Positions 22,602 through 30,062 of a DNA stretch of 30,062 bases are shown in pieces. This DNA comes from DATJHM01 sp035493895. Its GTDB lineage: Bacteria; Chloroflexota; Ktedonobacteria; Ktedonobacterales; Ktedonobacteraceae. Positions within the stretch are counted from its first letter, which is position 1; every line of letters starts with the position of its first letter. The translations under genes were made by a program, and so were the position numbers. Location of the stretch: contig DATJHM010000339.1 of the NCBI GenBank assembly GCA_035493895.1, positions 1 to 30,062 on the forward strand, given 5' to 3'. Under the pieces are notes generated by a model, which saw nothing but the letters and a program-made list of their open reading frames with translations, did not search any database and was not told the origin of the DNA.

Positions 22602-22646
22602 AAACATGCGTCAAGATGAATGTATTCTGGCGCATGTTTGTTTTTC
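22602..22646 (+). terminator. Intrinsic terminator after the second rel gene
   Basis: AAACATGCG plus TCA (22602-22613) pairs with TGG plus CGCATGTTT (22628-22639), one G-T wobble, followed by GTTTTTC. It closes the rel pair. Confidence 0.85.
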
Positions 22647-22683
22647 AGCAACGATCCTTTTGCAGATGATCGAAATGTATAAC

Positions 22684-22713
22684 TTGACTTCTATCGGCTC
22701 ATCAGTGTATACA
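22684..22713 (+). promoter_or_regulatory. Promoter of the GT39-like gene
   Basis: TTGACT (22684-22689) and TATACA (22708-22713) are spaced by 18 bases, about 90 bases before the TTG start. Confidence 0.55.
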
Positions 22714-22804
22714 GAGAGATATACTTCTTGCTGTTTTGTTCAGCGCACACCTCGCAGGATGGCGATGTAGAGAATAGACATGTAAATAGTGTTGGGAGCG
22801 TCGC

Positions 22805-24685
22805 TTGGATACACAACGCTTGAAGACTGCGCCGGAGAAGTCGTTATCGGGTACATCTCGCCTGGGTGTTTATCTCCAGTCTTTGCTGGCTCGATATCAC
22901 TTCACGGTCTATGGCCTGATTGCTTTCGTTATTATCTTGCTGGCCGCGACGTTACGTGTGCTGATCTTGCAAAAGGGCTGGCCTACGCTTGATAGTGACG
23001 AAGCAACAACCGGTTTGATGGCCCTGCACATTCTTAATCACGGTGAACATCCCTTCGTCTTTTATGGGCAAGATTATATGGGCACGATTGAGGCCTATCT
23101 TGCTACCATCGCATTTGCGTTCCTGGGTCCCAGTGTTTTTGCGCTTCGACTGGGTATGGTGCTGCTTTTTGTGCTCTTTCTTGTCTCAACGTATCTGCTC
23201 ACAAGTCTGCTCTATTCGCGCAAGGCGGCTCTACTGGTGTTGTGTGTGCTCAGTCTGGGCACTCCTGAGCTATTCTTCCGTGAACTGGAGGCGAACGGGG
23301 GATATGGAGAGATCATTTTATTTGGTTCCCTTTTGCTCTTGCTGGCTTCATGGCTGGCTCTCAGCTCACACCAGGGGCCACATTTTCTGCATGTGAGCTG
23401 GCGGCGTACGCTCGTTTATGTGACCTGGAGTCTGGTAGCAGGTCTGGCGATCTGGAGTGATCCGTTGATCCTGCCCTTTGTCGGTACCACCGCTCTCCTG
23501 CTGCTCATTTTTTGTCGCAGTGAGCTACGTCGATCGGTAGTCGCACTGGTAGCCTGTGGGTTCCTGCTTGGTATTTCTCCTCAACTTCTCTATGGCGCTA
23601 CAATGGTTCATCCTGTCCCTATTTCGCTCTTTGGAGATAGTGTATCTGCGCAAACGCAGTTGATGCCCTCCACACCAGGCAAGACCGCCATTATGAGTGC
23701 CAGTCAGGCGGAACCAGCGCGCCAGGTGACGCTATTGGGGCAACTGGTCGGTTCGGTGATGGTCAGTGTGCCAGTGATGACGGGGGGGAGCGCCCTCTGC
23801 GCGATTCAAGCGAAAAAAGCAGATCTTTCGCTTGACGATATGGATACTTCTACGTTGCAGTGTACGCTGGTGCATGGCATCTGGGGCGTTGGCTATCTTG
23901 CCTTATTGCTGATGGCGCTGGTTGCAGCCTTTCGTGCCTACTGGCAGCGCTGGCGACAAATGGCGGAGGCGTTTGCGACGCGTATCTCGATAAAACTCTG
24001 GTTCCGCGCCCCAGCACCTGCGCGGCCTCTCGTCGCCCATCGAGATACTGTTCGTCATGCTGCGCGTTTTACGGTGCTGATCAGTGCCTGTTTGACCTGG
24101 TTCCTCTATACACTCTTTCCCCAGGCGGAACTTTCTCCCTGGGCCTCTTCGCGTTATCTGGTTGGGCTGCTCATTACCTATCCTGCGGTCCTGGCCTTTC
24201 TCTGGGAAATGACCGCGCTCGATTCTCTACTGACGTGGCGGCATCTCCTGAGAGCCGGTGCAAGTGCTGTGTTGCTTATGCTGGTAGCTGTGATTTTCCT
24301 GATTGGTACATTGAATCTCTTTAATCAATTTTCTGCGGCTCAAGCTCAAAATGCACAACAGTTCGCGCTTCTGAACGATCTACGCCAGGTCAGAGCGCGC
24401 AGTATTTATACCGATTACTGGACCTGTAATCGTCTCGCTTTTCAAAGCCTCGAAGGAATCCGTTGCAGCGTTTTGCAGGAGCAGCTTGATCCTGGTCTGA
24501 ATCGTTATGAGCCTTATGCGCAACAGGTGGCGCGGGATCCGCTGGCACTCTATGTGTTTCCTCTGAACTCGGCTCAGGATGACAATTTTGCCGAGCTCAA
24601 TATCCAGAGAAATATGCATTACATGCGTCAGGTGAGAGATGGCTATGCAATTTATATGCCTCAAGGATATACTATAGCTGTGTAA
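22805..24685 (+). CDS. GT39-like polytopic membrane glycosyltransferase
   Basis: The 626-residue protein has about 11-13 hydrophobic helices and the plan of the GT-C/GT39 (ArnT/PMT) family, which use polyprenyl-phosphate sugars and work on the outer face of the membrane. After the first helix (about 36-55) comes an acidic motif in a loop, TLDSDEATT (D63, D65, E66), where the catalytic Asp of this family lies, then YGQDYMGTIEAYLA (aromatic/acidic, as in the family). A soluble C-terminal portion of about 90 residues ends in YAIYMPQGYTIAV. The start is TTG at 22805, with GGGAG 6 bases upstream and no good ATG. The acceptor is unknown. The next gene encodes a putative glycosidase, so the pair may act on surface glycans. 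Confidence 0.78.
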   Translation: MDTQRLKTAPEKSLSGTSRLGVYLQSLLARYHFTVYGLIAFVIILLAATLRVLILQKGWPTLDSDEATTGLMALHILNHGEHPFVFYGQDYMGTIEAYLATIAFAFLGPSVFALRLGMVLLFVLFLVSTYLLTSLLYSRKAALLVLCVLSLGTPELFFRELEANGGYGEIILFGSLLLLLASWLALSSHQGPHFLHVSWRRTLVYVTWSLVAGLAIWSDPLILPFVGTTALLLLIFCRSELRRSVVALVACGFLLGISPQLLYGATMVHPVPISLFGDSVSAQTQLMPSTPGKTAIMSASQAEPARQVTLLGQLVGSVMVSVPVMTGGSALCAIQAKKADLSLDDMDTSTLQCTLVHGIWGVGYLALLLMALVAAFRAYWQRWRQMAEAFATRISIKLWFRAPAPARPLVAHRDTVRHAARFTVLISACLTWFLYTLFPQAELSPWASSRYLVGLLITYPAVLAFLWEMTALDSLLTWRHLLRAGASAVLLMLVAVIFLIGTLNLFNQFSAAQAQNAQQFALLNDLRQVRARSIYTDYWTCNRLAFQSLEGIRCSVLQEQLDPGLNRYEPYAQQVARDPLALYVFPLNSAQDDNFAELNIQRNMHYMRQVRDGYAIYMPQGYTIAV

Positions 24686-25011
24686 CAGTATATAATACGT
24701 AAATATGGTAACTTTCCCACGGATGAAACATGCCTGTTTCTCAGGATACATCGATCCGACCCGGCCTCATGCTTCTGCATGCTACTTTTCTCTATTCCCT
24801 TCACTGCCTAAATTTGTCAGGAATGAAATGAAGGTATTCCCATTGCCTGATATTCCACGATATAATTTATAGGTCTTCCATTATGAGACCTCTTTCTGTA
24901 GAAAGAATAAATTGAGTAGGAGTTGGTTTTTCGTGTATTGATCTTGAACGTCATTGTTCTACATATCGTACACTTTTTTGTGAGCAATGGTTTGCCTGGA
25001 AAGGATTTCTC
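24686..25011. promoter_or_regulatory. Intergenic region with hairpins and a -10 element
   Basis: GAAACA (24725-24730) pairs with TGTTTC (24735-24740) and may end the GT39-like transcript. TATAAT at 24861-24866 is a good -10 with a poor -35. Two small hairpins follow (AGGTCT 24871 with AGACCT 24886; CTTTC 24892 with GAAAG 24901) in what would be the leader of the next gene. No gene is seen. Confidence 0.4.
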
Positions 25012-26613
25012 ATGGAGAGTTCGATAGAGGATGTCCAATTCGATTGGTCTGATGAATGCCCTTTGCCTGTGTTTCAACGTCCTGAACAGCTTGTGGTTTA
25101 TGATGTGCTCCATGCATCTCGTGACGTACAATTGAGCCTTGCCAGTCTGGTGGGCCTGCTGAATCGTCCTCAGCCGCGTATCTACCTGCTCAGTCGCAGT
25201 AATGATTTTTTCTGGCTGAGTGAGGCACTTCAGGCTATTCCACACACGGTATCTTCCCTTTCCAATGTTGAGATCCTGCACGAACTTCTCACGCAATACC
25301 GATCTGTGGTGCAGGGTCTGATTATCTATGATCCTGCACTACCTGATACTGTAAATGTGGCAACGACGATGGCCGGGCTGATGGATGGGGTGATTGTTTC
25401 GCCAGATCAGGCTGAGTCTCTCCAGCAAGCTCCTTATGAATTGCCGGTATTGGCTGATCTGCGCAAGTACCGCTGGAGCAATCGTTTACAGGTGTATCAA
25501 TGGGCCTATGCCAATTTGTTGCCTCGCTGTGCAAAGCATCTGGTCGCTGGTATGGACCCTGCGAACGCACTCGGTGTTCGTCCTTTTCTGGTAGCGACGA
25601 ACACCTTTATCTACTGGCTTAATCCGCTCGGATTCCTGCCGCAACCGGCACAGGGCTGGCAGTGTGAGTATGGCCTGATGAAGCAAATTCTGCGTGGCTA
25701 TCATGCCTCCGCAGTGCATCTTGGCTGGTTTATTCAGGAAGGCTCAGGGGTGACGATGACTTCGGAAGAGGCTATTCCGGTCATTTGCACTGACTATTTC
25801 TCTAATCTGGAGGTCTGGAGCGCAGTACAACCTGATCTGACTCCGTCTGCTTCTACCGATCAAGTCGAGCCAGTGGTGCCGAAGGTAGAGAAAAAGGTGT
25901 ATCTCTCTTTTACATTTAGCGAGGGCGATAATCTGCAATATGTGCAGGAGCGTATGCTCGATATCTGGCGTCAGCCGGAGCGGGGCTCGTTGCCGCTTGG
26001 CTGGCCCGTGGCGTTGGTGATGCCGCAGGCCGCGCCGGAGATGCTGGCCTATTATCAGCGTACGGCCTCACCCGACGACGAATTTATAGCCGCACCCAGC
26101 GGTGTGGGCTATAGTTATCCATCGAAATGGTTGGATTCTGCGCGCGAGACCTATCTACAACATACGGGTAAGCTGATGCAACGGATGCAGGTAAAATTGT
26201 TAGCTGTGCTGGATTCGAACTACTGGTGGCATCCGATTCTGATATATCGCGCCCTGACAACGGGTGCTGGGCTGCTTTTGGAGAAGCCTGCGCTTCAGCG
26301 CCAGTTTGCGCATGTCTTGCAACAATTTGGCGTGCGTGGCGTCTTGAGCGGCGGCGGTCTGACCCATGTAAGCTGGAAGTTTTATTCAGGCATTCCCATC
26401 TACCAGAATCTGGGTACGGCCAGAAGTGTTGCGGAGGCTGTAAGTATGATCAAGCGAGCGACGCCAACGATCAGGCCATACTTTATCAACCTGTATGTGC
26501 TGGCCTGGCATCTCGGTCCCACGCAGTTGAAGCAGGTTGTAGAGCAACTGGGCAGCGAGTATGAGGTCGTGACGCCGGGAACGTTGCTGGCAATGTTGCC
26601 GTCGTCCCCGTAG
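25012..26613 (+). CDS. GxGYxYP-family putative glycoside hydrolase
   Basis: The 533-residue protein carries the motif that names the GxGYxYP family (GVGYSYP, 364-370) and the upstream TFSEGDNLQY (S303-N307 in SEGDN), matching the C-terminal domain of that family. An N-terminal domain of about 240 residues precedes it (VVYDVLHASRDVQLSLASLVGLLNR at the start of the fold). The family is a predicted polysaccharide-active hydrolase with no firmly established substrate. No signal peptide is visible, so it may be cytoplasmic or use another export route. AAAGGA lies 6 bases before the ATG. The last codon and stop coincide with a copy of the dispersed GTAGAGGCGC repeat, so the C-terminal end may have been set by the repeat. 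Confidence 0.82.
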   Translation: MESSIEDVQFDWSDECPLPVFQRPEQLVVYDVLHASRDVQLSLASLVGLLNRPQPRIYLLSRSNDFFWLSEALQAIPHTVSSLSNVEILHELLTQYRSVVQGLIIYDPALPDTVNVATTMAGLMDGVIVSPDQAESLQQAPYELPVLADLRKYRWSNRLQVYQWAYANLLPRCAKHLVAGMDPANALGVRPFLVATNTFIYWLNPLGFLPQPAQGWQCEYGLMKQILRGYHASAVHLGWFIQEGSGVTMTSEEAIPVICTDYFSNLEVWSAVQPDLTPSASTDQVEPVVPKVEKKVYLSFTFSEGDNLQYVQERMLDIWRQPERGSLPLGWPVALVMPQAAPEMLAYYQRTASPDDEFIAAPSGVGYSYPSKWLDSARETYLQHTGKLMQRMQVKLLAVLDSNYWWHPILIYRALTTGAGLLLEKPALQRQFAHVLQQFGVRGVLSGGGLTHVSWKFYSGIPIYQNLGTARSVAEAVSMIKRATPTIRPYFINLYVLAWHLGPTQLKQVVEQLGSEYEVVTPGTLLAMLPSSP

Positions 26614-26620
26614 AGGCGCG
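26608..26620 (+). repeat. Partial copy of the GTAGAGGCGC repeat
   Basis: CCGTAGAGGCGCG matches the start of the longer copies at 12058 and 30015 in the same orientation. It provides the stop codon TAG (26611-26613) of the preceding gene. Confidence 0.6.
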
Positions 26621-26628
26621 TAATAAAA

Positions 26629-26679
26629 AATCCCCGTAGGAGGATGGCCTTTTAGCAAAGCCGCCCTCTTACAGGGATT
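26629..26679. terminator. Bidirectional terminator between convergent genes
   Basis: AATCCC...GTAGGAGG (26629-26643) pairs with CCTCTTAC...GGGATT (26665-26679), and GGC/GCC close the loop, giving a stem of about 18 bp with two mismatches. On the minus strand six T follow at once, ideal for ending the sigma factor transcript; on the plus strand a T tract follows after a short gap. Confidence 0.85.
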
Positions 26680-26721
26680 GAGAAATTTTTTAAATTCCTA
26701 TTTGTTGACCTGATGGTGAGC

Positions 26722-27960
26722 TTATCCGCGCAGCCGTTCGAGTACGGGTGGCTGGCGTAATTTTGCCAGAGCCCCGGCCTCAATTTGGCGGACGCGTTCT
26801 CGTGTGATACCCAGTTCGCGGCCGACCTGCTCTAACGGATGGGCCTGACCATTGCCCAGGCCGAAGCGTAACTGTAAGACCAGTTGTTCGCGTGGCGTGA
26901 GCACTGACTCGAGGACACGTTGGACCTCGTCTTTCAGCGTTTGCGTCGTAGCCAGATCCTCGGGTGAGGCTGATTCAGTATCGGCCAGAACATCACCCAG
27001 CTCTTGCTCTTCGTCCTCACCTACCGGCAATTCCAGAGAGACGGGGGCACCGGGAGCAGCTTGCAGCTCGATCATGCGCAGTGGATCGAGCCCGGTCGCC
27101 TCGGCCAATTCTTGCTCTGTTGGCTCGCGGCCCAGCTCCTGTAAAAGACGTTGTCGTTCGCGTCGAATACGATTCAAGGCCGTATTGACATAGACGGGAA
27201 GGCGAATAGTGCGTCCTTTGTCGGCTACAGCCCGGCTGATGGCCTGTCGTATCCACCAGGTAGCGTGCGTTGAAAAACGGTGCCCACGCCGCCAATCGTA
27301 GCGTTGCACCGCTCGGATAAGACCAATATTGCCCTCTTGAATCAAATCGAGGAGCGTCAACCCACGCCCTACGTAGCGTTTGGCGATACTCACGACCAGA
27401 CGTAAATTCGCGAGGATAAACTGTTTCATCGCATCGCGATCTCCGCTCTCGATGCGTTTCGCCAGCTCTATTTCGCGCTCATGCGTGATCATTGGCACGC
27501 GTCCGATCTCGCGTAGATACGTCATAACGGCATCGGACTCACCTGCATCTACCGCATTGACTGCATTTTCCTCTTGATCGTCTGAGCGTCGCCTGCGCAT
27601 CGTCGTGCGTCTGGCAGCAGGTTCTGTCTCTGAAGAGATGGAAGTAGGCAGGGATATTACCGACCCTGTCTCTATTTCGCCGGAATCGGAAGAGATCTCT
27701 TCGTGGAGATCAGAGATTTCCTCGAGTTCCAGAGAAGTGGGTTCCATTTCAAGGGGGCCAGTCTCTAGCACGCCAAAGTCTTCGTCTAGTTCCGGCTCAT
27801 CTTTAGCAGTTTCCTCCCCATCTTCGTCCTCTGTATAATCAAGATCCTTCGTCAAAAGCTGTTCGACAATGTCGAATGGTTTTTGCTCCGAACCTGTATT
27901 TTCGTTTGTTTGCGGTAAGGTAAGCGTTGTTCCCGTCATGGCACGCTTCGTGTCAATCAT
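26722..27960 (-). CDS. RNA polymerase sigma-70 factor, primary type
   Basis: The 412-residue protein has all core regions of a primary or near-primary sigma factor. Residues 1-125 are acidic and low-complexity, in the place of region 1.1. Region 1.2 starts at DAVMTYLREIGRVP. Region 2 includes ANLRLVVSIAKRYVGRG, DLIQEGNIGLIRAVQRYDW and THATWWIRQAISRA (DNA melting and -10 recognition). Region 3 follows, and region 4.2 ends in LGITRERVRQIEAGALAKLR (-35 recognition). The consensus promoters in this window fit such a factor. GGAGG lies 7 bases before the ATG at 27960. Whether it is the essential SigA or a second SigA-like factor cannot be told here; the YDWRRGHRFST segment differs slightly from the common FDYRRGFKFST. 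Confidence 0.93.
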   Translation of the reverse strand: MIDTKRAMTGTTLTLPQTNENTGSEQKPFDIVEQLLTKDLDYTEDEDGEETAKDEPELDEDFGVLETGPLEMEPTSLELEEISDLHEEISSDSGEIETGSVISLPTSISSETEPAARRTTMRRRRSDDQEENAVNAVDAGESDAVMTYLREIGRVPMITHEREIELAKRIESGDRDAMKQFILANLRLVVSIAKRYVGRGLTLLDLIQEGNIGLIRAVQRYDWRRGHRFSTHATWWIRQAISRAVADKGRTIRLPVYVNTALNRIRRERQRLLQELGREPTEQELAEATGLDPLRMIELQAAPGAPVSLELPVGEDEEQELGDVLADTESASPEDLATTQTLKDEVQRVLESVLTPREQLVLQLRFGLGNGQAHPLEQVGRELGITRERVRQIEAGALAKLRQPPVLERLRG

Positions 27961-28024
27961 TGTGCGCCCTCCATGAAAAGTAATATCCTAAGCAGCAAGA
28001 TATATAATTGTCAGTCTGGTCCTA

Positions 28025-28074
28025 CACTCAGGGATGCGAGCCTTCTTCGGACCGTACTGTCCGAGTGCCGAGTG
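28025..28074 (-). promoter_or_regulatory. Hairpin upstream of the sigma factor gene
   Basis: TCGGAC (28047-28052) pairs with GTCCGA (28059-28064) inside an outer CACTC/GAGTG pairing (28025-28029 with 28070-28074). It lies 65-115 bases before the sigma start and may be part of its leader, or may simply separate it from the DedA gene. No clear promoter could be placed. Confidence 0.4.
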
Positions 28075-28168
28075 GGAGGAAATCAATGACGTGCATTATG
28101 TTCCTAACTAAAGAAACATAGCCAGGTCGGAAATTATTCCTACTCCAATTATAACTCAAGACCCCCTT

Positions 28169-28969
28169 TCATTCTAGTCCTTCAGGCCCGTTTTTTGCGT
28201 AGTTTCCAGCTAAACTATCTAAGCTGGGTTGTAAATAAGCATCCGTTTCTTTACTATACGTTTGACTCACGGTGAAAGTGGCAGAATTTTGTTTCTCCTC
28301 TGTTTCTTTGTTGCTTTCTTCAGTTTTTTCTGTTTCTTTGTTGACAGAACGTGTACGCCGCACGCGGCGCAACTGGCTGATGAGCTTCCAGGCGAGATAG
28401 AAGGTACAGCAGAGCGCAAATATTGCCAGTGAGACGGTTGAAAGGATATCTCCCACGGCTTCCCAGCTTGCACCAAAGATGTAGCCCAGGCTCAGAGGGA
28501 TGATTGCTCCCAGGAATTCGCCAGTCAGGTCGTAGAGCAAGAAACGAGAATAAGGATATAGCTCTGCACCTGCCAGGAGATTGATAGAGCCTCCCAGACC
28601 TGAAAAGAGAAAGCGACTGAGAAAAATTGCCAGCCCTCCCCGTCTGGTGAAGTAGTTGTGCGATTTCTCCATCGCTTGCGGTGAGATAAAGCGAAAGCGT
28701 TGCTGTTCTTGCAGCCAGAGAATGATCTTACTTCCCCATTTTCTCCCCAGCAGATAGCCAAGGCTATCGCCGCAGGCTGAAGCGGTGATGCCAATGAGGG
28801 CCAGGAAAATGAGATTAAAATCTCCCAGTGCAGCAAATGCTCCAGCCGCTAGAAATACCAGGCTGATTGGTAGTGGAAGACCTATCGAGGCAATAAAGAC
28901 ACCCCCCCAGAGAGCCGGGTAGCCATATTGCTGTAGCCAGTTGATGAGAAGCGGTACCAGGTTGTTCAT
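28169..28969 (-). CDS. DedA/SNARE-associated family membrane protein
   Basis: The 266-residue integral membrane protein belongs to the DedA family, whose members affect envelope integrity and are linked to lipid-carrier flipping and proton-dependent transport. The family core is clear: GYPALWGGVFIASIGLPLPISLVFLAAGAF near the start, GDSLGYLLGRKWG, SRFLFSGLGGSINLLAGAE and then two more helices. The last 75 residues are a charged tail rich in Lys, Glu and Thr (NKETEKTEESNKETEEK) not usual for the family. The ATG at 28969 overlaps the stop of the upstream gene as TGATG, a sign of translational coupling; an in-frame ATG at 28999 is the alternative. Confidence 0.9.
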   Translation of the reverse strand: MNNLVPLLINWLQQYGYPALWGGVFIASIGLPLPISLVFLAAGAFAALGDFNLIFLALIGITASACGDSLGYLLGRKWGSKIILWLQEQQRFRFISPQAMEKSHNYFTRRGGLAIFLSRFLFSGLGGSINLLAGAELYPYSRFLLYDLTGEFLGAIIPLSLGYIFGASWEAVGDILSTVSLAIFALCCTFYLAWKLISQLRRVRRTRSVNKETEKTEESNKETEEKQNSATFTVSQTYSKETDAYLQPSLDSLAGNYAKNGPEGLE

Positions 28970-29385
28970 CAAGAGGTTATCCTTCCCGGTGTCGGGCATT
29001 TCTCTTTTCCTGTGAGAAATGTAGTGCCAGTATGTGCTTTGCGGTAGATGATGATTGTGCGCTGCACAATATGAATGAGCATATTTACCGGAACTTTTCT
29101 GCGTGCGGCGAGAGCGTGCAGCGTAACGTGCGGCAAAGGATGGGTGGTTGGTACCTGTAACGATTGGTAGAGATACAGTTCCGGGATGTGGTAGGCCCTG
29201 GAAATATACGGTACAGTCATCCATTGTTGGATGGTCTGTACATCTCCTTCTTTTGTGAGTGTTCTTTGACGTTGAAAGCTACGTAAGGCCCCTACTGTTG
29301 CGTGCGCGGCCATGACTCCCCCGCTGAGGGCAAACACAAAGAGCACACCAGTCAGGATGAGACTTGTACGCTGGCGCAATGTCAC
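28969..29385 (-). CDS. Small membrane-anchored protein with two HTH-like segments
   Basis: The 138-residue protein starts with GTG at 29385, with AGGAGG 5 bases upstream. One hydrophobic helix near residues 9-30 (LILTGVLFVFALSGGVMAAHATV) is a membrane anchor or signal peptide. The rest has two similar short helical segments: WMTVPYISRAYHIPELYLYQSL and, after a Pro/His linker, HVTLHALAARRKVPVNMLIHIV. These resemble LysM-like or helix-turn-helix repeats, but the family is not recognised. Its stop overlaps the DedA start by one base (TGATG), so the two proteins are made together and may form a complex. Confidence 0.75.
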   Translation of the reverse strand: MTLRQRTSLILTGVLFVFALSGGVMAAHATVGALRSFQRQRTLTKEGDVQTIQQWMTVPYISRAYHIPELYLYQSLQVPTTHPLPHVTLHALAARRKVPVNMLIHIVQRTIIIYRKAHTGTTFLTGKEKCPTPGRITS

Positions 29386-29574
29386 TCTTTCCTCCTTCGC
29401 TTGAAACTTGACGCGGATGGTCTCTATTCCCTAGAATAACAGATAAGGCTACTATATTATATCGTTTTTAAGAATTGCGAGCAGATTGGCGATGTTTTTA
29501 GCTCTACGATGAGAACTTTTTTCGATCTATCGCCAGAATACATGAGAGTAAGCTCACAAGAAATGCGGGGGATC

Positions 29575-30000
29575 ATGAAGGCCAAGGATTATTACTCTAT
29601 TCTGGAAGTTGCTCCTGGTGCCACGCTCGAGCAGATTAAACAATCATATCGGCGGCTGGCTCGCCTCTATCATCCCGATATGAATCAGGGGAGGAACGAT
29701 ATACGCATTAAGCAACTGAATGAGGCGTATGCGGTATTGAGCGATGCTGTCAAACGGGCCGCTTATGACGCGCAACGCCTTGAAGCTGCTCGTAATGCGG
29801 CTCTATTTGAGGCAATGCGTCGCCTGCGCGAGGAGGCGGAGCGCCGTGAGCGTATGACCTGGGGAGAAGGGATGACCGGTTTTGTGCGTGAGTTAAAAAA
29901 AGAACTTGGCACCGATCAGGCAGCACCCAAACCCAAAATGACCTGGGCAGAAGGGCTTGCTGGCTTTACACGTGAGTTCAAAAAAGGGCTACACGACTGA
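29575..30000 (+). CDS. J-domain (DnaJ-like) protein
   Basis: A 141-residue protein has a J domain at its N-terminus (KDYYSILEVAPGATLEQIK, then HPD at 33-35), which should stimulate the ATPase of an Hsp70 (DnaK). It lacks the zinc-finger and substrate-binding domains of DnaJ. A basic/acidic helix follows (about 66-93). The C-terminal part holds two copies of an 18-residue unit, MTWGEGMTGFVRELKKEL (94-111) and MTWAEGLAGFTREFKKGL (122-139), probably a client- or partner-binding element. The start at 29575 fits the J domain; in-frame ATGs upstream (29509, 29542, 29563) lack better ribosome sites. A TATATT-like -10 lies near 29450. Confidence 0.85.
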   Translation: MKAKDYYSILEVAPGATLEQIKQSYRRLARLYHPDMNQGRNDIRIKQLNEAYAVLSDAVKRAAYDAQRLEAARNAALFEAMRRLREEAERRERMTWGEGMTGFVRELKKELGTDQAAPKPKMTWAEGLAGFTREFKKGLHD

Positions 30001-30014
30001 CGGTATCCACCATC

Positions 30015-30062
30015 CCGTAGAGGCGCTGCTTGTCTGCGCCAGGGCATTGTCTCCCTGGCGCA
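30015..30062 (+). repeat. GTAGAGGCGC repeat, cut by the window end
   Basis: CCGTAGAGGCGCTGCTTGTC (30015 onward) matches the full copy at 12058. TGCGCCAGGG (30035-30044) pairs perfectly with CCCTGGCGCA (30053-30062). It starts 14 bases after the J-domain gene, in the same orientation as the other copies, and continues beyond the window. Confidence 0.8.

Noticed and set aside
22606..22770. 54-residue frame with AGGAGG 4 bases before its ATG, after the second rel gene
   Set aside because: The start lies inside the intrinsic terminator stem, and the product has no recognisable features; the strong ribosome-like site is probably chance.

Overview
The window reads as a chromosomal segment of a free-living Gram-positive-like bacterium, most likely a member of the Chloroflexota, class Ktedonobacteria. 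This is an inference from protein style: an ANTAR regulator, a PSP1/RicT protein, a zf-trcl zinc-ribbon protein, an MGDG-synthase-like glycosyltransferase, a GxGYxYP protein, two tandem long Rel proteins and dispersed palindromic GTAGAGGCGC repeats. Base composition is moderate, Shine-Dalgarno sites are mostly strong (AGGAGG type), and GTG/TTG starts occur. There are no rRNA or intact tRNA genes, no CRISPR array, and no transposase or phage gene.

Layout. 1-2.8 kb: a minus-strand GH2 beta-mannosidase. 3.0-4.5 kb: a DAHP synthase (aroF type) with a long leader that holds a consensus promoter, a 20-codon leader peptide with six aromatic residues in seven codons, a 16-bp stem and an intrinsic terminator. 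This looks like an aromatic-amino-acid attenuator. 4.6-7.9 kb: an ANTAR response regulator, a RicT-like PSP1 protein and a membrane SPFH-like protein. 7.9-10.2 kb: a GT28/MGDG-type glycosyltransferase and an alpha/beta hydrolase, divergent around a repeat-bearing intergenic region. 10.2-13.7 kb: three small membrane proteins of unknown function and a GlcG/HbpS-type protein. 13.8-16.0 kb: an octanoyl/lipoyl transferase and queuine tRNA-ribosyltransferase (tgt). 16.2-16.7 kb: a small double zinc-ribbon protein. 17.0-22.6 kb: two tandem RelA/SpoT homologues. 22.7-26.6 kb: a GT39-like membrane glycosyltransferase and a GxGYxYP putative glycosidase. 26.7-28.0 kb: a primary-type sigma-70 factor. 28.2-29.4 kb: a DedA membrane protein translationally coupled to a small membrane-anchored protein. 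29.5-30.0 kb: a J-domain protein.

The two most notable systems are the aroF leader and the rel pair. The leader peptide contains Tyr, Phe and Trp codons just before a strong stem and a terminator, so the first enzyme of the shikimate pathway is probably controlled by ribosome-mediated attenuation that senses all three end products. In the rel pair the upstream protein keeps every recognisable ppGpp-hydrolase residue. The downstream protein has lost them (HD to FE, ED to DA, later D to Y and N to A) but keeps the synthetase, TGS, cysteine and ACT regions. The window therefore encodes a bifunctional Rel next to a probable synthetase-only Rel that arose by local duplication, independently of proteobacterial RelA/SpoT.
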